From NCBI GenBank assembly GCA_026391115.1, contig JAPLER010000143.1, positions 948-6,541 on the forward strand: a stretch of 5,594 nucleotides of DNA, read 5' to 3'. The position numbers and the translations under genes were made by a program. Source of the stretch: Bacteroidota bacterium. Lineage in GTDB: Bacteria > Bacteroidota > Bacteroidia > Chitinophagales > Chitinophagaceae. The notes below the pieces were generated by a model. That model worked only from the letters and a program-made list of their open reading frames with translations, searched no databases and had not been told where the DNA came from. Below are positions 1-5,594 of the stretch, one piece after another (position 1 is the stretch's first letter; every line of letters begins with the position of its first letter).

Positions 1-948
1 TTCGGCAACAAAATTTGCAGCCAAAGGTTGCCAACCACCAATGCCTAATTGAATACTAATGTAGCGTGTATTTTTTTGAAGATATTCATACACTGCCTTT
101 ACTTTCTCCTCATCAGTTTTAAGTGGGTCGGTAAGTTGATGTATTGCAGTTTTAATTGCATCAGGAATATTATCTCTATCCTTACTCAACACACTCTGAA
201 ATTTGCCATATTCTTTCCAGTTATTCATATTGCCACTGTATCCACTAATTGAGAAATTGGTTGGAGCTATCCAAACTGCTGGTGTAATTTCTGACCAACT
301 AGGCGAAAAAGGTTCTTCAACTATAGCTTTGCTAGCATACATTTCCCAAGAGTAATTCATTCTTTTGCCAGTAGTGATAATAGGTTGTTTGGTATAATTA
401 AATTTTCTGTATCTAAGTTGATAATCTATTGGAGTTTCTACAATAAATTTACTCTGTTGCACAGCAATTTTTTCATCTAAAAAAGGCGTCCACTTTGGTA
501 AATAAAAAATACCGTTATACACTTGTTCGTCTTCAAATTCAACTGTGTAGGGGTATGTTGATGAAGAAAATGAAAACGTTTTTACCCGATTATCTGTAGA
601 AAAATTATCGCCATCATCACTGTAATCGTGAATATCTTTTCGCTTTGCAGATTTTATTTTTACTCCAGCAGCATCATATAAAACTCCATCTATATCACTT
701 AAGCTCACTAGTTTATCATACATATTGCCATAAGTTGCATAATGATTCCCTGTTTCATTTAATATTGTAATTGCATATTTATGGTGTACAACAGCTTTAT
801 CAATATCTTTTATTTCAACAAATAACTCTTCCTTACGCAATACTGCATTAGCATTTTCTTTTAAAGAATCTGGAATTAAATTAACTGCATACTCTTGAGA
901 AAAACTAGTTAAACAAAATAGACAAAACAAAATTGGCAAGTGCTTCAT
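1..948 (-). CDS. Secreted DUF3857 / transglutaminase-like protein, 3' end cut by window edge
   Basis: The frame is open from an ATG at 948 down to base 1 without a stop, giving 316 codons of a longer protein. Residues 1-17 form a hydrophobic signal peptide (MKHLPILFCLFCLTSFS) probably cut near Gln18 by signal peptidase I; Cys9 and Cys12 do not sit in a lipobox. Residues about 45-220 match the DUF3857 pattern: NMYDKLVSLSDIDGVLYDA (75-93), then FSTDNRVKTFSF and YPYTVEFE (132-139), then KWTPF. Residues about 275-316 start a transglutaminase-like core (EEKVKAVYEYLQKNTRYISI, then GIGGWQP). In this family the catalytic Cys follows shortly after that point, so it lies outside the window and activity cannot be judged. 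The start is supported by the signal peptide and an in-frame stop upstream (TAG, 984-982). I found no good promoter; the nearest candidate is poor. The exact function is unknown; proteins of this kind are exported and often about 600 residues long. Confidence 0.88.
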   Translation of the reverse strand, partial: MKHLPILFCLFCLTSFSQEYAVNLIPDSLKENANAVLRKEELFVEIKDIDKAVVHHKYAITILNETGNHYATYGNMYDKLVSLSDIDGVLYDAAGVKIKSAKRKDIHDYSDDGDNFSTDNRVKTFSFSSSTYPYTVEFEDEQVYNGIFYLPKWTPFLDEKIAVQQSKFIVETPIDYQLRYRKFNYTKQPIITTGKRMNYSWEMYASKAIVEEPFSPSWSEITPAVWIAPTNFSISGYSGNMNNWKEYGKFQSVLSKDRDNIPDAIKTAIHQLTDPLKTDEEKVKAVYEYLQKNTRYISIQLGIGGWQPLAANFVAE

Positions 949-1040
949 ACACAAAATATTGACAATGCAATTATATGAAATCTAGTTTAAAAATATAAAA
1001 TACAGTTTGCTTTGAGGATAGCTTATCAGACTAACTCCAA

Positions 1041-1071
1041 TAAAAAACCTCAAAGAATACTTTGAGGTTTT
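1041..1071 (-). terminator. Intrinsic terminator of gltA
   Basis: On the minus strand, 31 bases after the gltA stop codon, there is a perfect 12-bp stem (arms 1071-1060 and 1055-1044, AAAACCTCAAAG pairing with CTTTGAGGTTTT) with a 4-base TATT loop. It runs into a six-T tract at 1047-1042. This is a standard Rho-independent terminator for the leftward gltA transcript. Its position before the DUF3857 gene makes read-through into that gene unlikely, so the two same-strand genes are probably not an operon. The stem is symmetric with T-rich flanks, but no gene enters from the left, so rightward use is doubtful. Confidence 0.85.
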
Positions 1072-1102
1072 AACTTATATTTTTTTATATGCTTTTGCTT
1101 AC

Positions 1103-2425
1103 TTATTCCCAAATTTCTTCTTTACCTTCTACCCATAATTTCACAGCTTCTGTAGTAACACTTTTTGGTCTTTCAAGTGGAAAACTTAATGCACGACTCC
1201 AACATAAACTTGATAAAACACCTAATGCTCTACTAACAGCAAAAAGTACAGTATAAAATTCATATTCAACCAAACCATAATGTACTAACAAGGCTCCACT
1301 ATGAGCATCTACATTTGGCCAAGGGTTTTTTATTTTACCCAATGATTGAAGAATTGGTGGTACTGTTTCGTAAATATTCCAAACAGTTTGACATAACTTA
1401 TCTTCTGGCATATGTTTTTTACCAAATTCCATTTGTGCAGTAAAACGTGGATCTGTTTTACGCAATACAGCATGTCCATAACCAGGAACTACTTTTCCAC
1501 TAGAAATAGTATCTTTTACATATTCTTCAATTTGTTCTTTACTAGGTAAATCGGTACCCAATTTTTCTTGCATTTCAAAAATCCACTTAACAACTTCCTG
1601 ATTTGCTAACCCATGTAAAGGACCTGCTAACCCATTCATACCTGCTGCATAACTCAAATAAGGATCAGCCAATGCACTACCTACAAGATGTGTAGTATGA
1701 GCAGAGACATTGCCACCTTCATGATCTGCATGAATAGTCATATATAAACGCATCAACTCTCTAAAACTCTCATCATTATAACCCATCATATGAGCTAAAT
1801 TACCAGCCCAATCTAATAAGCCATTAGGTTGAATGTGCTCATTATTCTTATATTTTCTTCTATAAACATAAGCTGCAATTCTTGGCAAACGAGCAATTAA
1901 ATCCATCGCATCATCATAAATAGGATTCCAATAATCTTTTTTATTAATACCTTCTGAATATGCTTTTGAAAAATGACTTTCTGTTTGTAATGCCATTACA
2001 CCCACAACAAACATTGTCATTGGATGTGTTGATAATGGTAAGGCATCAATCGTATTAAATACATGATTAGGCACATGGCTTCTACGTTGCCAAACACTCG
2101 ATAAATGATCTGTATCTTCTTGTGTTGGTAAATCGCCAAGCAACATTAAATAAAACAAACCTTCTGGCAATGGCTCACTACCACCTTCTGCTTTGGGCAA
2201 TTTCTCTTGTAGTTCAGGTATAGAGTACCCTCTAAATCTGATACCATCTTGTGCATCAAGCAAACTAGTTTCTGTAATCATACCAGTTATACCACGCATT
2301 CCCTGATAAATTTGAGCAAGTGTTACCTCGCCAATTTTTTTGTTGCCGTGTTCTTTTAGCAAATCCTTGATTTCTGCACTTGCTACGTCTGCTTTAAGCT
2401 TAAATGTGTCTTTAATGATACCCAT
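1103..2425 (-). CDS. gltA: Citrate synthase, eukaryotic-like dimeric type
   Basis: This 440-residue enzyme condenses acetyl-CoA with oxaloacetate to citrate, the first step of the TCA cycle, in the cytoplasm. The family is clear from IHADHEGGNVSAHTTHLVGS (231-250), GLAGPLHGLANQE (265-277), VVPGYGHAVLRKTDPR (312-327) and NPWPNVDAHSG (367-377). The catalytic triad is visible: His271, His318 and Asp373, matching His274, His320 and Asp375 of the pig heart enzyme. The substrate-binding residues His235, Arg327, Arg399 and Arg419 are also present. From memory of the pig sequence the match runs nearly end to end, including the N-terminal GIRFRGYSIPE (61-71) and LPKAEGG, so this is the mitochondrial-like type I enzyme. 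The hexameric, NADH-inhibited type II form of E. coli has a different N-terminal domain. There is no targeting presequence. The ATG at 2425 gives a normal N terminus. The gene is monocistronic between a promoter candidate (2525-2496) and the terminator at 1071-1041. Lack of NADH inhibition is inferred from the type. Confidence 0.97.
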   Translation of the reverse strand: MGIIKDTFKLKADVASAEIKDLLKEHGNKKIGEVTLAQIYQGMRGITGMITETSLLDAQDGIRFRGYSIPELQEKLPKAEGGSEPLPEGLFYLMLLGDLPTQEDTDHLSSVWQRRSHVPNHVFNTIDALPLSTHPMTMFVVGVMALQTESHFSKAYSEGINKKDYWNPIYDDAMDLIARLPRIAAYVYRRKYKNNEHIQPNGLLDWAGNLAHMMGYNDESFRELMRLYMTIHADHEGGNVSAHTTHLVGSALADPYLSYAAGMNGLAGPLHGLANQEVVKWIFEMQEKLGTDLPSKEQIEEYVKDTISSGKVVPGYGHAVLRKTDPRFTAQMEFGKKHMPEDKLCQTVWNIYETVPPILQSLGKIKNPWPNVDAHSGALLVHYGLVEYEFYTVLFAVSRALGVLSSLCWSRALSFPLERPKSVTTEAVKLWVEGKEEIWE

Positions 2426-2495
2426 TGATAATGTAGGTTTTATTTATGTTGGAAAGTTGAATATGACTAAAATTGTTAAATAATCAATCGTGTTG

Positions 2496-2525
2496 CAAAT
2501 TTGATGTAAAAAAACTACCATCAAA
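2496..2525 (-). promoter_or_regulatory. Candidate gltA promoter (Bacteroidota type)
   Basis: Reading leftward, TTTG at 2525-2522 is followed after exactly 18 bases by CAAATTTG at 2503-2496. This matches 11 of 12 defined positions of the Bacteroidota housekeeping pattern TTTG-N18-TAnnTTTG. Transcription would start near 2489, giving a 5' leader of about 64 bases before the gltA ATG. The -7 element is also a perfect 8-bp palindrome (CAAATTTG). No strong Shine-Dalgarno sequence is seen, which is normal for this phylum. The assignment rests on motif and spacing alone. Confidence 0.5.
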
Positions 2526-2564
2526 AAATTTTGGGCAAATTCTTTTACGAAATCGTTAACTATT

Positions 2565-2590
2565 TGGTTTATTCCAAAATAAGTAAACCA
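2565..2590. repeat. Inverted repeat in the gltA-recF divergent control region
   Basis: TGGTTTA (2565-2571) and TAAACCA (2584-2590) are perfect 7-bp arms around a 12-base spacer. A second, overlapping imperfect dyad pairs TATTTGG (2561-2567) with CCAAAATA (2574-2581). The site lies upstream of both candidate promoters, about 10 bases before the recF -33 element. It could be an operator for a dimeric regulator, but AT-rich DNA produces such dyads by chance and no regulator gene is nearby. Confidence 0.3.
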
Positions 2591-2599
2591 TTTTACAAG

Positions 2600-2629
2600 T
2601 TTATGAGTGCCTTAAATACAATTAATTTG
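2600..2629 (+). promoter_or_regulatory. Candidate recF promoter, nearly leaderless
   Basis: TTTA at 2600-2603 and TTAATTTG at 2622-2629 are separated by 18 bases and match 10 of 12 positions of the Bacteroidota pattern TTTG-N18-TAnnTTTG. Transcription would then begin about 7 bases downstream, at or within one or two bases of the recF ATG at 2635. If the site is real the recF mRNA has essentially no 5' leader. No better match was found further upstream. Confidence 0.4.
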
Positions 2630-2634
2630 CAGCA

Positions 2635-3720
2635 ATGCTACAACTACAACATATTGCGTTAACACAATTTAGAAATCATATTGCACAACAATATCATTTT
2701 TCTAAAAATATTGTAGGCATTTGTGGCGACAACGGCACTGGGAAAACCAATTTACTGGATGCCATTTATTATTTAAGCTTTTGCAAAAGTTATTTTAATA
2801 GAACAGATAGCAGCAATGTATCACACCAGCATTTGGGTTTTAGAATTGAAGGTGACTTGTTACTACAAGAAAAAAAACAACAAGTTACTTGCATTGTTAG
2901 AGAAAATAATAAAAAGGAATTTTACCTGAATAATGAAGAGTATAAAAAATTATCGCAACACATTGGCTTATTGCCTTGCGTAATGATTGCACCTGATGAC
3001 ATAGAATTAATTACTGGTGCAAGTGAGTTGAGAAGAAGGTTTATTGATATGATTATATCGCAAACCAATGCAGATTATTTGCAACATTTAATTGAGTATA
3101 ACAACTTACTACAACAACGCAACAGCATTTTAAAACAACAAGCCGCTACTGGCAAAATAGATGACATTTTATTTGCTATCATAACAGAACAACTTGTAGC
3201 TAAAGGTAATGTTATCTTTAGTGTAAGAAATACATTTTTAAACGATTTTTTACCAAGAGTCATTAGTAATTACAACAATATTGCTCAAAGTAACGAAGCT
3301 TTGCACTGCCAATACCAATCGCAATTGCAACACAATAATTTTGCACAAATAATGCAAAAAAACACACCAACAGATTTTGCTTTACAACGCACTACAACTG
3401 GCATTCATAAAGATGATATTGAGTTTTTATTAAACAATACCAAGTTTAAGACTGAGGCATCGCAAGGACAAAGAAAAAGTTTGCTATTTGCATTAAAATT
3501 GAGCGAGTGGCAAAGCCTGCAACTCAACAAAGGCTTCTACCCTATTTTATTGCTAGATGATGTATTTGAAAAATTAGATACCGACAGAATGAGTAATTTG
3601 CTGCACATTGTAAGTACCCAAAAAGATTGTCAGGTATTTATAACAGACACCCATAAAGAAAGATTGGAAATGCAGTTACAACAATTAAATACCAATTTTG
3701 AGGTGATAGAATTGAGTTAA
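2635..3720 (+). CDS. recF: DNA replication/repair protein RecF
   Basis: RecF is an SMC/ABC-type ATPase that binds gapped DNA and, with RecO and RecR, helps load RecA onto single-stranded gaps in the cytoplasm. The protein is 361 residues, the usual length. It shows the N-terminal strand with the FRNH motif (12-15), Walker A GDNGTGKT (31-38) followed by NLLDAIYYLSFCKS, the conserved region ending TTTGIHKDDIEF (253-264; GPHRDD in many homologues), the ABC signature ASQGQRKS (275-282), and Walker B ILLLDDVF (304-311) leading into the D-loop EKLD (312-315). FITDTH (335-340) closes the ATPase core. The first ATG is required because the FRNH region begins within 12 residues. The gene stands alone: it is not in a dnaA-dnaN-recF-gyrB cluster, it is divergent from gltA, and it runs convergently into the permease gene 11 bp beyond its stop. 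All key motifs look intact. Confidence 0.97.
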   Translation: MLQLQHIALTQFRNHIAQQYHFSKNIVGICGDNGTGKTNLLDAIYYLSFCKSYFNRTDSSNVSHQHLGFRIEGDLLLQEKKQQVTCIVRENNKKEFYLNNEEYKKLSQHIGLLPCVMIAPDDIELITGASELRRRFIDMIISQTNADYLQHLIEYNNLLQQRNSILKQQAATGKIDDILFAIITEQLVAKGNVIFSVRNTFLNDFLPRVISNYNNIAQSNEALHCQYQSQLQHNNFAQIMQKNTPTDFALQRTTTGIHKDDIEFLLNNTKFKTEASQGQRKSLLFALKLSEWQSLQLNKGFYPILLLDDVFEKLDTDRMSNLLHIVSTQKDCQVFITDTHKERLEMQLQQLNTNFEVIELS

Positions 3721-3721
3721 G

Positions 3722-3736
3722 AGTAAAGCATTTACT
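3722..3736. terminator. Weak hairpin between convergent recF and permease genes
   Basis: AGTAAA (3722-3727) and TTTACT (3731-3736) form a perfect 6-bp inverted repeat with a 3-base GCA loop. It spans the whole 11-bp gap between the recF stop (3718-3720) and the permease stop (3734-3732). The stem is short and AT-rich and no T tract follows on either strand, so it is at best a weak bidirectional terminator. Confidence 0.2.
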
Positions 3737-4988
3737 TACTTCTAATAGCTACAACTGGGTCTAGCTTAGCTGCAATAGATGCTGGTATAATACCAGCCAA
3801 CAATCCAATAGAAATACAAGTACTAACAGCTATTAATAATATTTTAGGTGCAATTACCAAAGGAAAAGGCAATGCATCTGTTAAGGCAAGTGTAATTAAA
3901 TACACTATTAACAAACCAATTGCACCACCAATAATACATAAAAAAGCACTCTCCAATAAAAACTCCAACAATATAGTACCACGCTTGGCTCCCAATGCTT
4001 TTTTTAACCCTATTTGGCTAGTTCTTTCTCTAACAGTTACAAACATAATATTGGCAACACCAAACCCACCTACCAATAAACTTAATCCTGCTATAAACCA
4101 GCCACCTGCATTTACACCACCAAAAACCTTTGTTACTTCTTCTGAGAATTGATTAATATCATTTGCCGAAAAATCATCTTCTTGCTTGGGGCTTAGCTTG
4201 TGTATTTGTCTCATTACACCTCTTAACTCTTCTGCAAGTGCTTTAGATGGCACGCCATCTTTGCCTTGCACCATAATATTGGGGTTGCACCATTTTACAT
4301 TATATACAGACGCAAAAAAACGATAGTTTAATAGCAAGGCATTATCAAAATCAAAACCAGGAATAATGGCTTTACCTTGTTTTTTTATAATACCAATGAT
4401 GTAAACAGCTTTACCATTCACCGATATTTCTTTACCAATTGCTTTTTCGGCATTACCCAATAATTGTGTAGCATACTCATAGCCAATAACTGTTACAGGC
4501 ACGCCTCGTTCAAAATCTAGTTCGCTAAAGTATCTACCATAAGCTACTTCTATAGTTTGTATTTTATTCAAATCTTCGGTAGTGCAATAAATGTTGGCAG
4601 TACTCATTTCATTGTCTTTGTAAGCAATAGCAGAACTGGCACTTGCAAAAAAGCACACATTTTTTGCCAAGCTACTTTTGAGTTTAATGAACCTCATTTC
4701 TTCAAACTTTGGTTCGGGGCGTTTAATATATTTCCACCAAGGATAAGCTTCCCCATTACCATCGCCACCATAATTCCATTTATCTATATAAATAGTATTG
4801 CTACCAAATGATTTTAAATCGGTTTGTATTTTACTTTCCAAACTATTTACCAATGATAATACACTAATGATGCACACAATGCCAATGGTAATACCTAGCA
4901 AAGACAATGCACTTCTAAGCTTATTGGCGTTTAACTCCTGAAGCGCCATTTTAAAACTGTTCCATAAAATTCTAAATAGCTTAAACAT
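3732..4988 (-). CDS. MacB/FtsX-type ABC transporter permease
   Basis: This is a 418-residue inner-membrane permease of the MacB/FtsX class, which couples a cytoplasmic ATPase to a periplasmic domain for export or mechanotransmission. From the ATG at 4988, residues 18-26 read ELNANKLRS, then comes TM1 (about 27-47, with LLGITIGIVCIISVLS). A periplasmic MacB core domain spans about 48-290, and the FtsX domain has TM2 (about 297-319), TM3 (about 345-368) and TM4 (about 383-405). The class signature is clear in VANIMFVTVRERTSQIGLKK (311-330) with ALGAK, and in the end GIIPASIAAKLDPVVAIRSK. The frame extends upstream to a TTG at 5033, but the extra 15 residues precede the normal family start and that TTG lies inside the candidate -7 promoter element, so 4988 is preferred. 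No ATPase or membrane-fusion gene lies next to it in the window, so the partner must be encoded elsewhere. The substrate cannot be told. Confidence 0.92.
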   Translation of the reverse strand: MFKLFRILWNSFKMALQELNANKLRSALSLLGITIGIVCIISVLSLVNSLESKIQTDLKSFGSNTIYIDKWNYGGDGNGEAYPWWKYIKRPEPKFEEMRFIKLKSSLAKNVCFFASASSAIAYKDNEMSTANIYCTTEDLNKIQTIEVAYGRYFSELDFERGVPVTVIGYEYATQLLGNAEKAIGKEISVNGKAVYIIGIIKKQGKAIIPGFDFDNALLLNYRFFASVYNVKWCNPNIMVQGKDGVPSKALAEELRGVMRQIHKLSPKQEDDFSANDINQFSEEVTKVFGGVNAGGWFIAGLSLLVGGFGVANIMFVTVRERTSQIGLKKALGAKRGTILLEFLLESAFLCIIGGAIGLLIVYLITLALTDALPFPLVIAPKILLIAVSTCISIGLLAGIIPASIAAKLDPVVAIRSK

Positions 4989-5030
4989 ACTGTAAATGTA
5001 GGTAGCAAATGCTTTGTAAATTATTTTGTG

Positions 5031-5060
5031 CAAATAAAATGTATAGATGGAAAATTTAAA
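5031..5060 (-). promoter_or_regulatory. Candidate promoter of the permease gene
   Basis: Reading leftward, TTTA (5060-5057) and TTTATTTG (5038-5031) are separated by 18 bases and match 10 of 12 positions of the Bacteroidota pattern. The predicted transcription start is near 5024, which gives a leader of about 35 bases to the ATG at 4988. It places the upstream TTG (5033) before the transcription start and so supports the shorter protein. Confidence 0.4.
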
Positions 5061-5095
5061 ATGTAAATGGATATGATGATGGCAAGCTTAGTTTT

Positions 5096-5126
5096 ATTTG
5101 ATTTTATTAAACAATAAAATTTGATT
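5096..5126. repeat. AT-rich dyad flanked by direct repeats before the M14 peptidase gene
   Basis: ATTTTATT (5101-5108) and AATAAAAT (5113-5120) are perfect 8-bp inverted arms with an AAAC loop. ATTTGATT occurs twice, at 5096-5103 and 5119-5126, spaced 23 bp apart, about two helical turns. The site lies between the two divergent promoter candidates. It may be a regulator site or simply AT-rich DNA; both arms contain only A and T. Confidence 0.25.
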
Positions 5127-5134
5127 AATATTTG
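5127..5134 (+). promoter_or_regulatory. Candidate -7 element of the M14 peptidase gene
   Basis: AATATTTG matches 7 of 8 positions of TAnnTTTG and is followed by CAG, a common continuation in this phylum. The start of transcription would fall near 5141, leaving a leader of about 23 A/T-rich bases before the ATG at 5164. The -33 box at the expected place (5105-5108, TATT) is poor, so the call is tentative. Confidence 0.35.
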
Positions 5135-5163
5135 CAGTAATTGCATATAACAATATAAAAACA

Positions 5164-5594
5164 ATGAAACATAAACTATCAATACTATTCATACTATTAT
5201 TTATTGGTTTTAATCTTATTGCACAATCAACAACAAGCCCAGAAAGTTTTTTCGGTTATAAAGTGGGAAGTAAGTTTACACGTCATCATCAGGTATTAGA
5301 TTATTTTAAGGCATTGGCAAAAACCGACTCTTCTAAAATTAAACTAGAAAAATATGGTGAAACTTATGAAGGTAGAGAATTGATGTTGGCTTATATATCG
5401 AGTGCAGAGAATATTGCTAATTTAAAAAATATTCAAGAAAATAATTTAGCACTAGTTAATAATTCAACATTTAAGATTCAAAATTCAAAATTACCAACAA
5501 TAGTTTGGTTAAGCTACAATGTGCATGGCAACGAACCTGCAAGCACAGAAGCTGCTATGCTTACAGCTTATGAATTATTAAATCCTAGTAAAAA
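5164..5594 (+). CDS. Secreted M14 family zinc carboxypeptidase, 3' end cut by window edge
   Basis: The ATG at 5164 opens a frame that stays open to the window end, giving 143 codons of a longer protein. Residues 1-21 are a signal peptide (MKHKLSILFILLFIGFNLIAQ), with likely cleavage near Ala20-Gln21, so the enzyme is exported. The mature part starts an M14 metallocarboxypeptidase domain: GETYEGREL (65-73) followed by a hydrophobic strand, then PTIVWLSYNVHGNEPAS (111-127). His121 and Glu124 form the HxxE zinc-binding pair. The third zinc ligand His and the catalytic Glu would lie beyond the edge, so activity is not proven. Members of this family cleave C-terminal residues or act on peptidoglycan peptides; the sequence does not show which. 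Residues 100-110 are encoded by a short tandem repeat (see separate entry). The gene is divergent from the permease gene and has its own weak promoter candidate. Confidence 0.9.
   Translation, partial: MKHKLSILFILLFIGFNLIAQSTTSPESFFGYKVGSKFTRHHQVLDYFKALAKTDSSKIKLEKYGETYEGRELMLAYISSAENIANLKNIQENNLALVNNSTFKIQNSKLPTIVWLSYNVHGNEPASTEAAMLTAYELLNPSK
5462..5492 (+). repeat. Heptanucleotide tandem repeat (ATTCAAA-like) inside the M14 gene
   Basis: Four consecutive 7-base units, ATTCAAC, ATTTAAG, ATTCAAA and ATTCAAA, followed by a partial ATT, fill 5462-5492. The last two full units are identical; the first differs at one base and the second at two. Seven is not a multiple of three, so the encoded stretch is not a simple peptide repeat (residues 100-110, NSTFKIQNSKL). 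It sits just before the strand that leads to the zinc motif. ATTCAAA-type arrays are, from general knowledge, common in Bacteroidota genomes, mostly between genes. Confidence 0.55.

Noticed and set aside
49..252. A 67-codon open frame on the plus strand
   Set aside because: It lies antisense within the DUF3857 gene, shows no recognisable domain and has no promoter signal; the minus-strand frame has clear family motifs and a signal peptide.
952..959. ATATTTTG on the minus strand as a -7 element for the DUF3857 gene
   Set aside because: It matches only 6 of 8 positions, has no -33 box 18 bases upstream, and would start transcription inside the first codons of the gene.
1103..2425. The window being eukaryotic or organellar DNA because of the mitochondrial-like citrate synthase
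   Set aside because: The neighbours are bacterial recF, an FtsX-type permease and signal-peptide genes with Bacteroidota-like promoters; the citrate synthase has no targeting sequence and no introns.
3075..3263. A 62-codon open frame on the minus strand
   Set aside because: It is antisense to the middle of recF, whose reading frame is intact and conserved; its Cys/Leu-rich product is what reversed Gln/Asn-rich AT codons yield.
4557..4811. An 84-codon open frame on the plus strand
   Set aside because: It is antisense to the periplasmic domain of the permease and has no family resemblance.
1..5594. A defence island, CRISPR array, mobile element, phage region or RNA gene
   Set aside because: No direct-repeat and spacer array, transposase or integrase motif, terminal inverted repeats or tRNA/rRNA-like sequence was seen; every coding frame belongs to a housekeeping or exported-enzyme family.

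Overview
The window looks like ordinary chromosomal sequence from a member of the Bacteroidota, most likely in or near the Chitinophagaceae/Sphingobacteriia part of the phylum. The evidence is clear AT-richness, Shine-Dalgarno-poor starts, promoter candidates close to the Bacteroidota pattern (TTTG, 18 bases, TAnnTTTG), signal peptides ending in a typical '..FSQ' or '..IAQ', and the gene families present. The genus is inference; no 16S or other marker is present.

Layout, left to right. (1) 1-948, minus strand: the N-terminal 316 codons of a secreted DUF3857/transglutaminase-like protein, cut by the window edge before its catalytic Cys. (2) 949-1102: a short gap holding a strong intrinsic terminator (stem 1044-1071) that ends gltA transcription and separates it from the DUF3857 gene. 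(3) 1103-2425, minus: a complete citrate synthase that closely resembles the eukaryotic/mitochondrial dimeric type. (4) 2426-2634: a divergent control region with a good gltA promoter candidate, a 7-bp dyad, and a weaker recF promoter candidate that would give an almost leaderless recF mRNA. (5) 2635-3720, plus: a complete recF. (6) 3732-4988, minus: a complete MacB/FtsX-type ABC transporter permease convergent with recF across only 11 bp, and with no ATPase gene beside it. (7) 4989-5163: a second divergent control region with promoter candidates both ways and an AT-rich dyad. (8) 5164 to the edge, plus: the N-terminal 143 codons of a secreted M14 zinc carboxypeptidase, including the HxxE zinc motif and a small heptanucleotide repeat inside the coding sequence.

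The genes do not form one pathway. They are single-gene units for central carbon metabolism (gltA), recombinational repair (recF), envelope transport (permease) and two exported proteins (DUF3857 protein, M14 peptidase). I see no mobile element, CRISPR array, phage gene, RNA gene or defence island, and nothing that supports a new biological system. The points worth a second look are the eukaryotic-type citrate synthase, the recF promoter position, the corrected permease start, and the repeat inside the peptidase gene.
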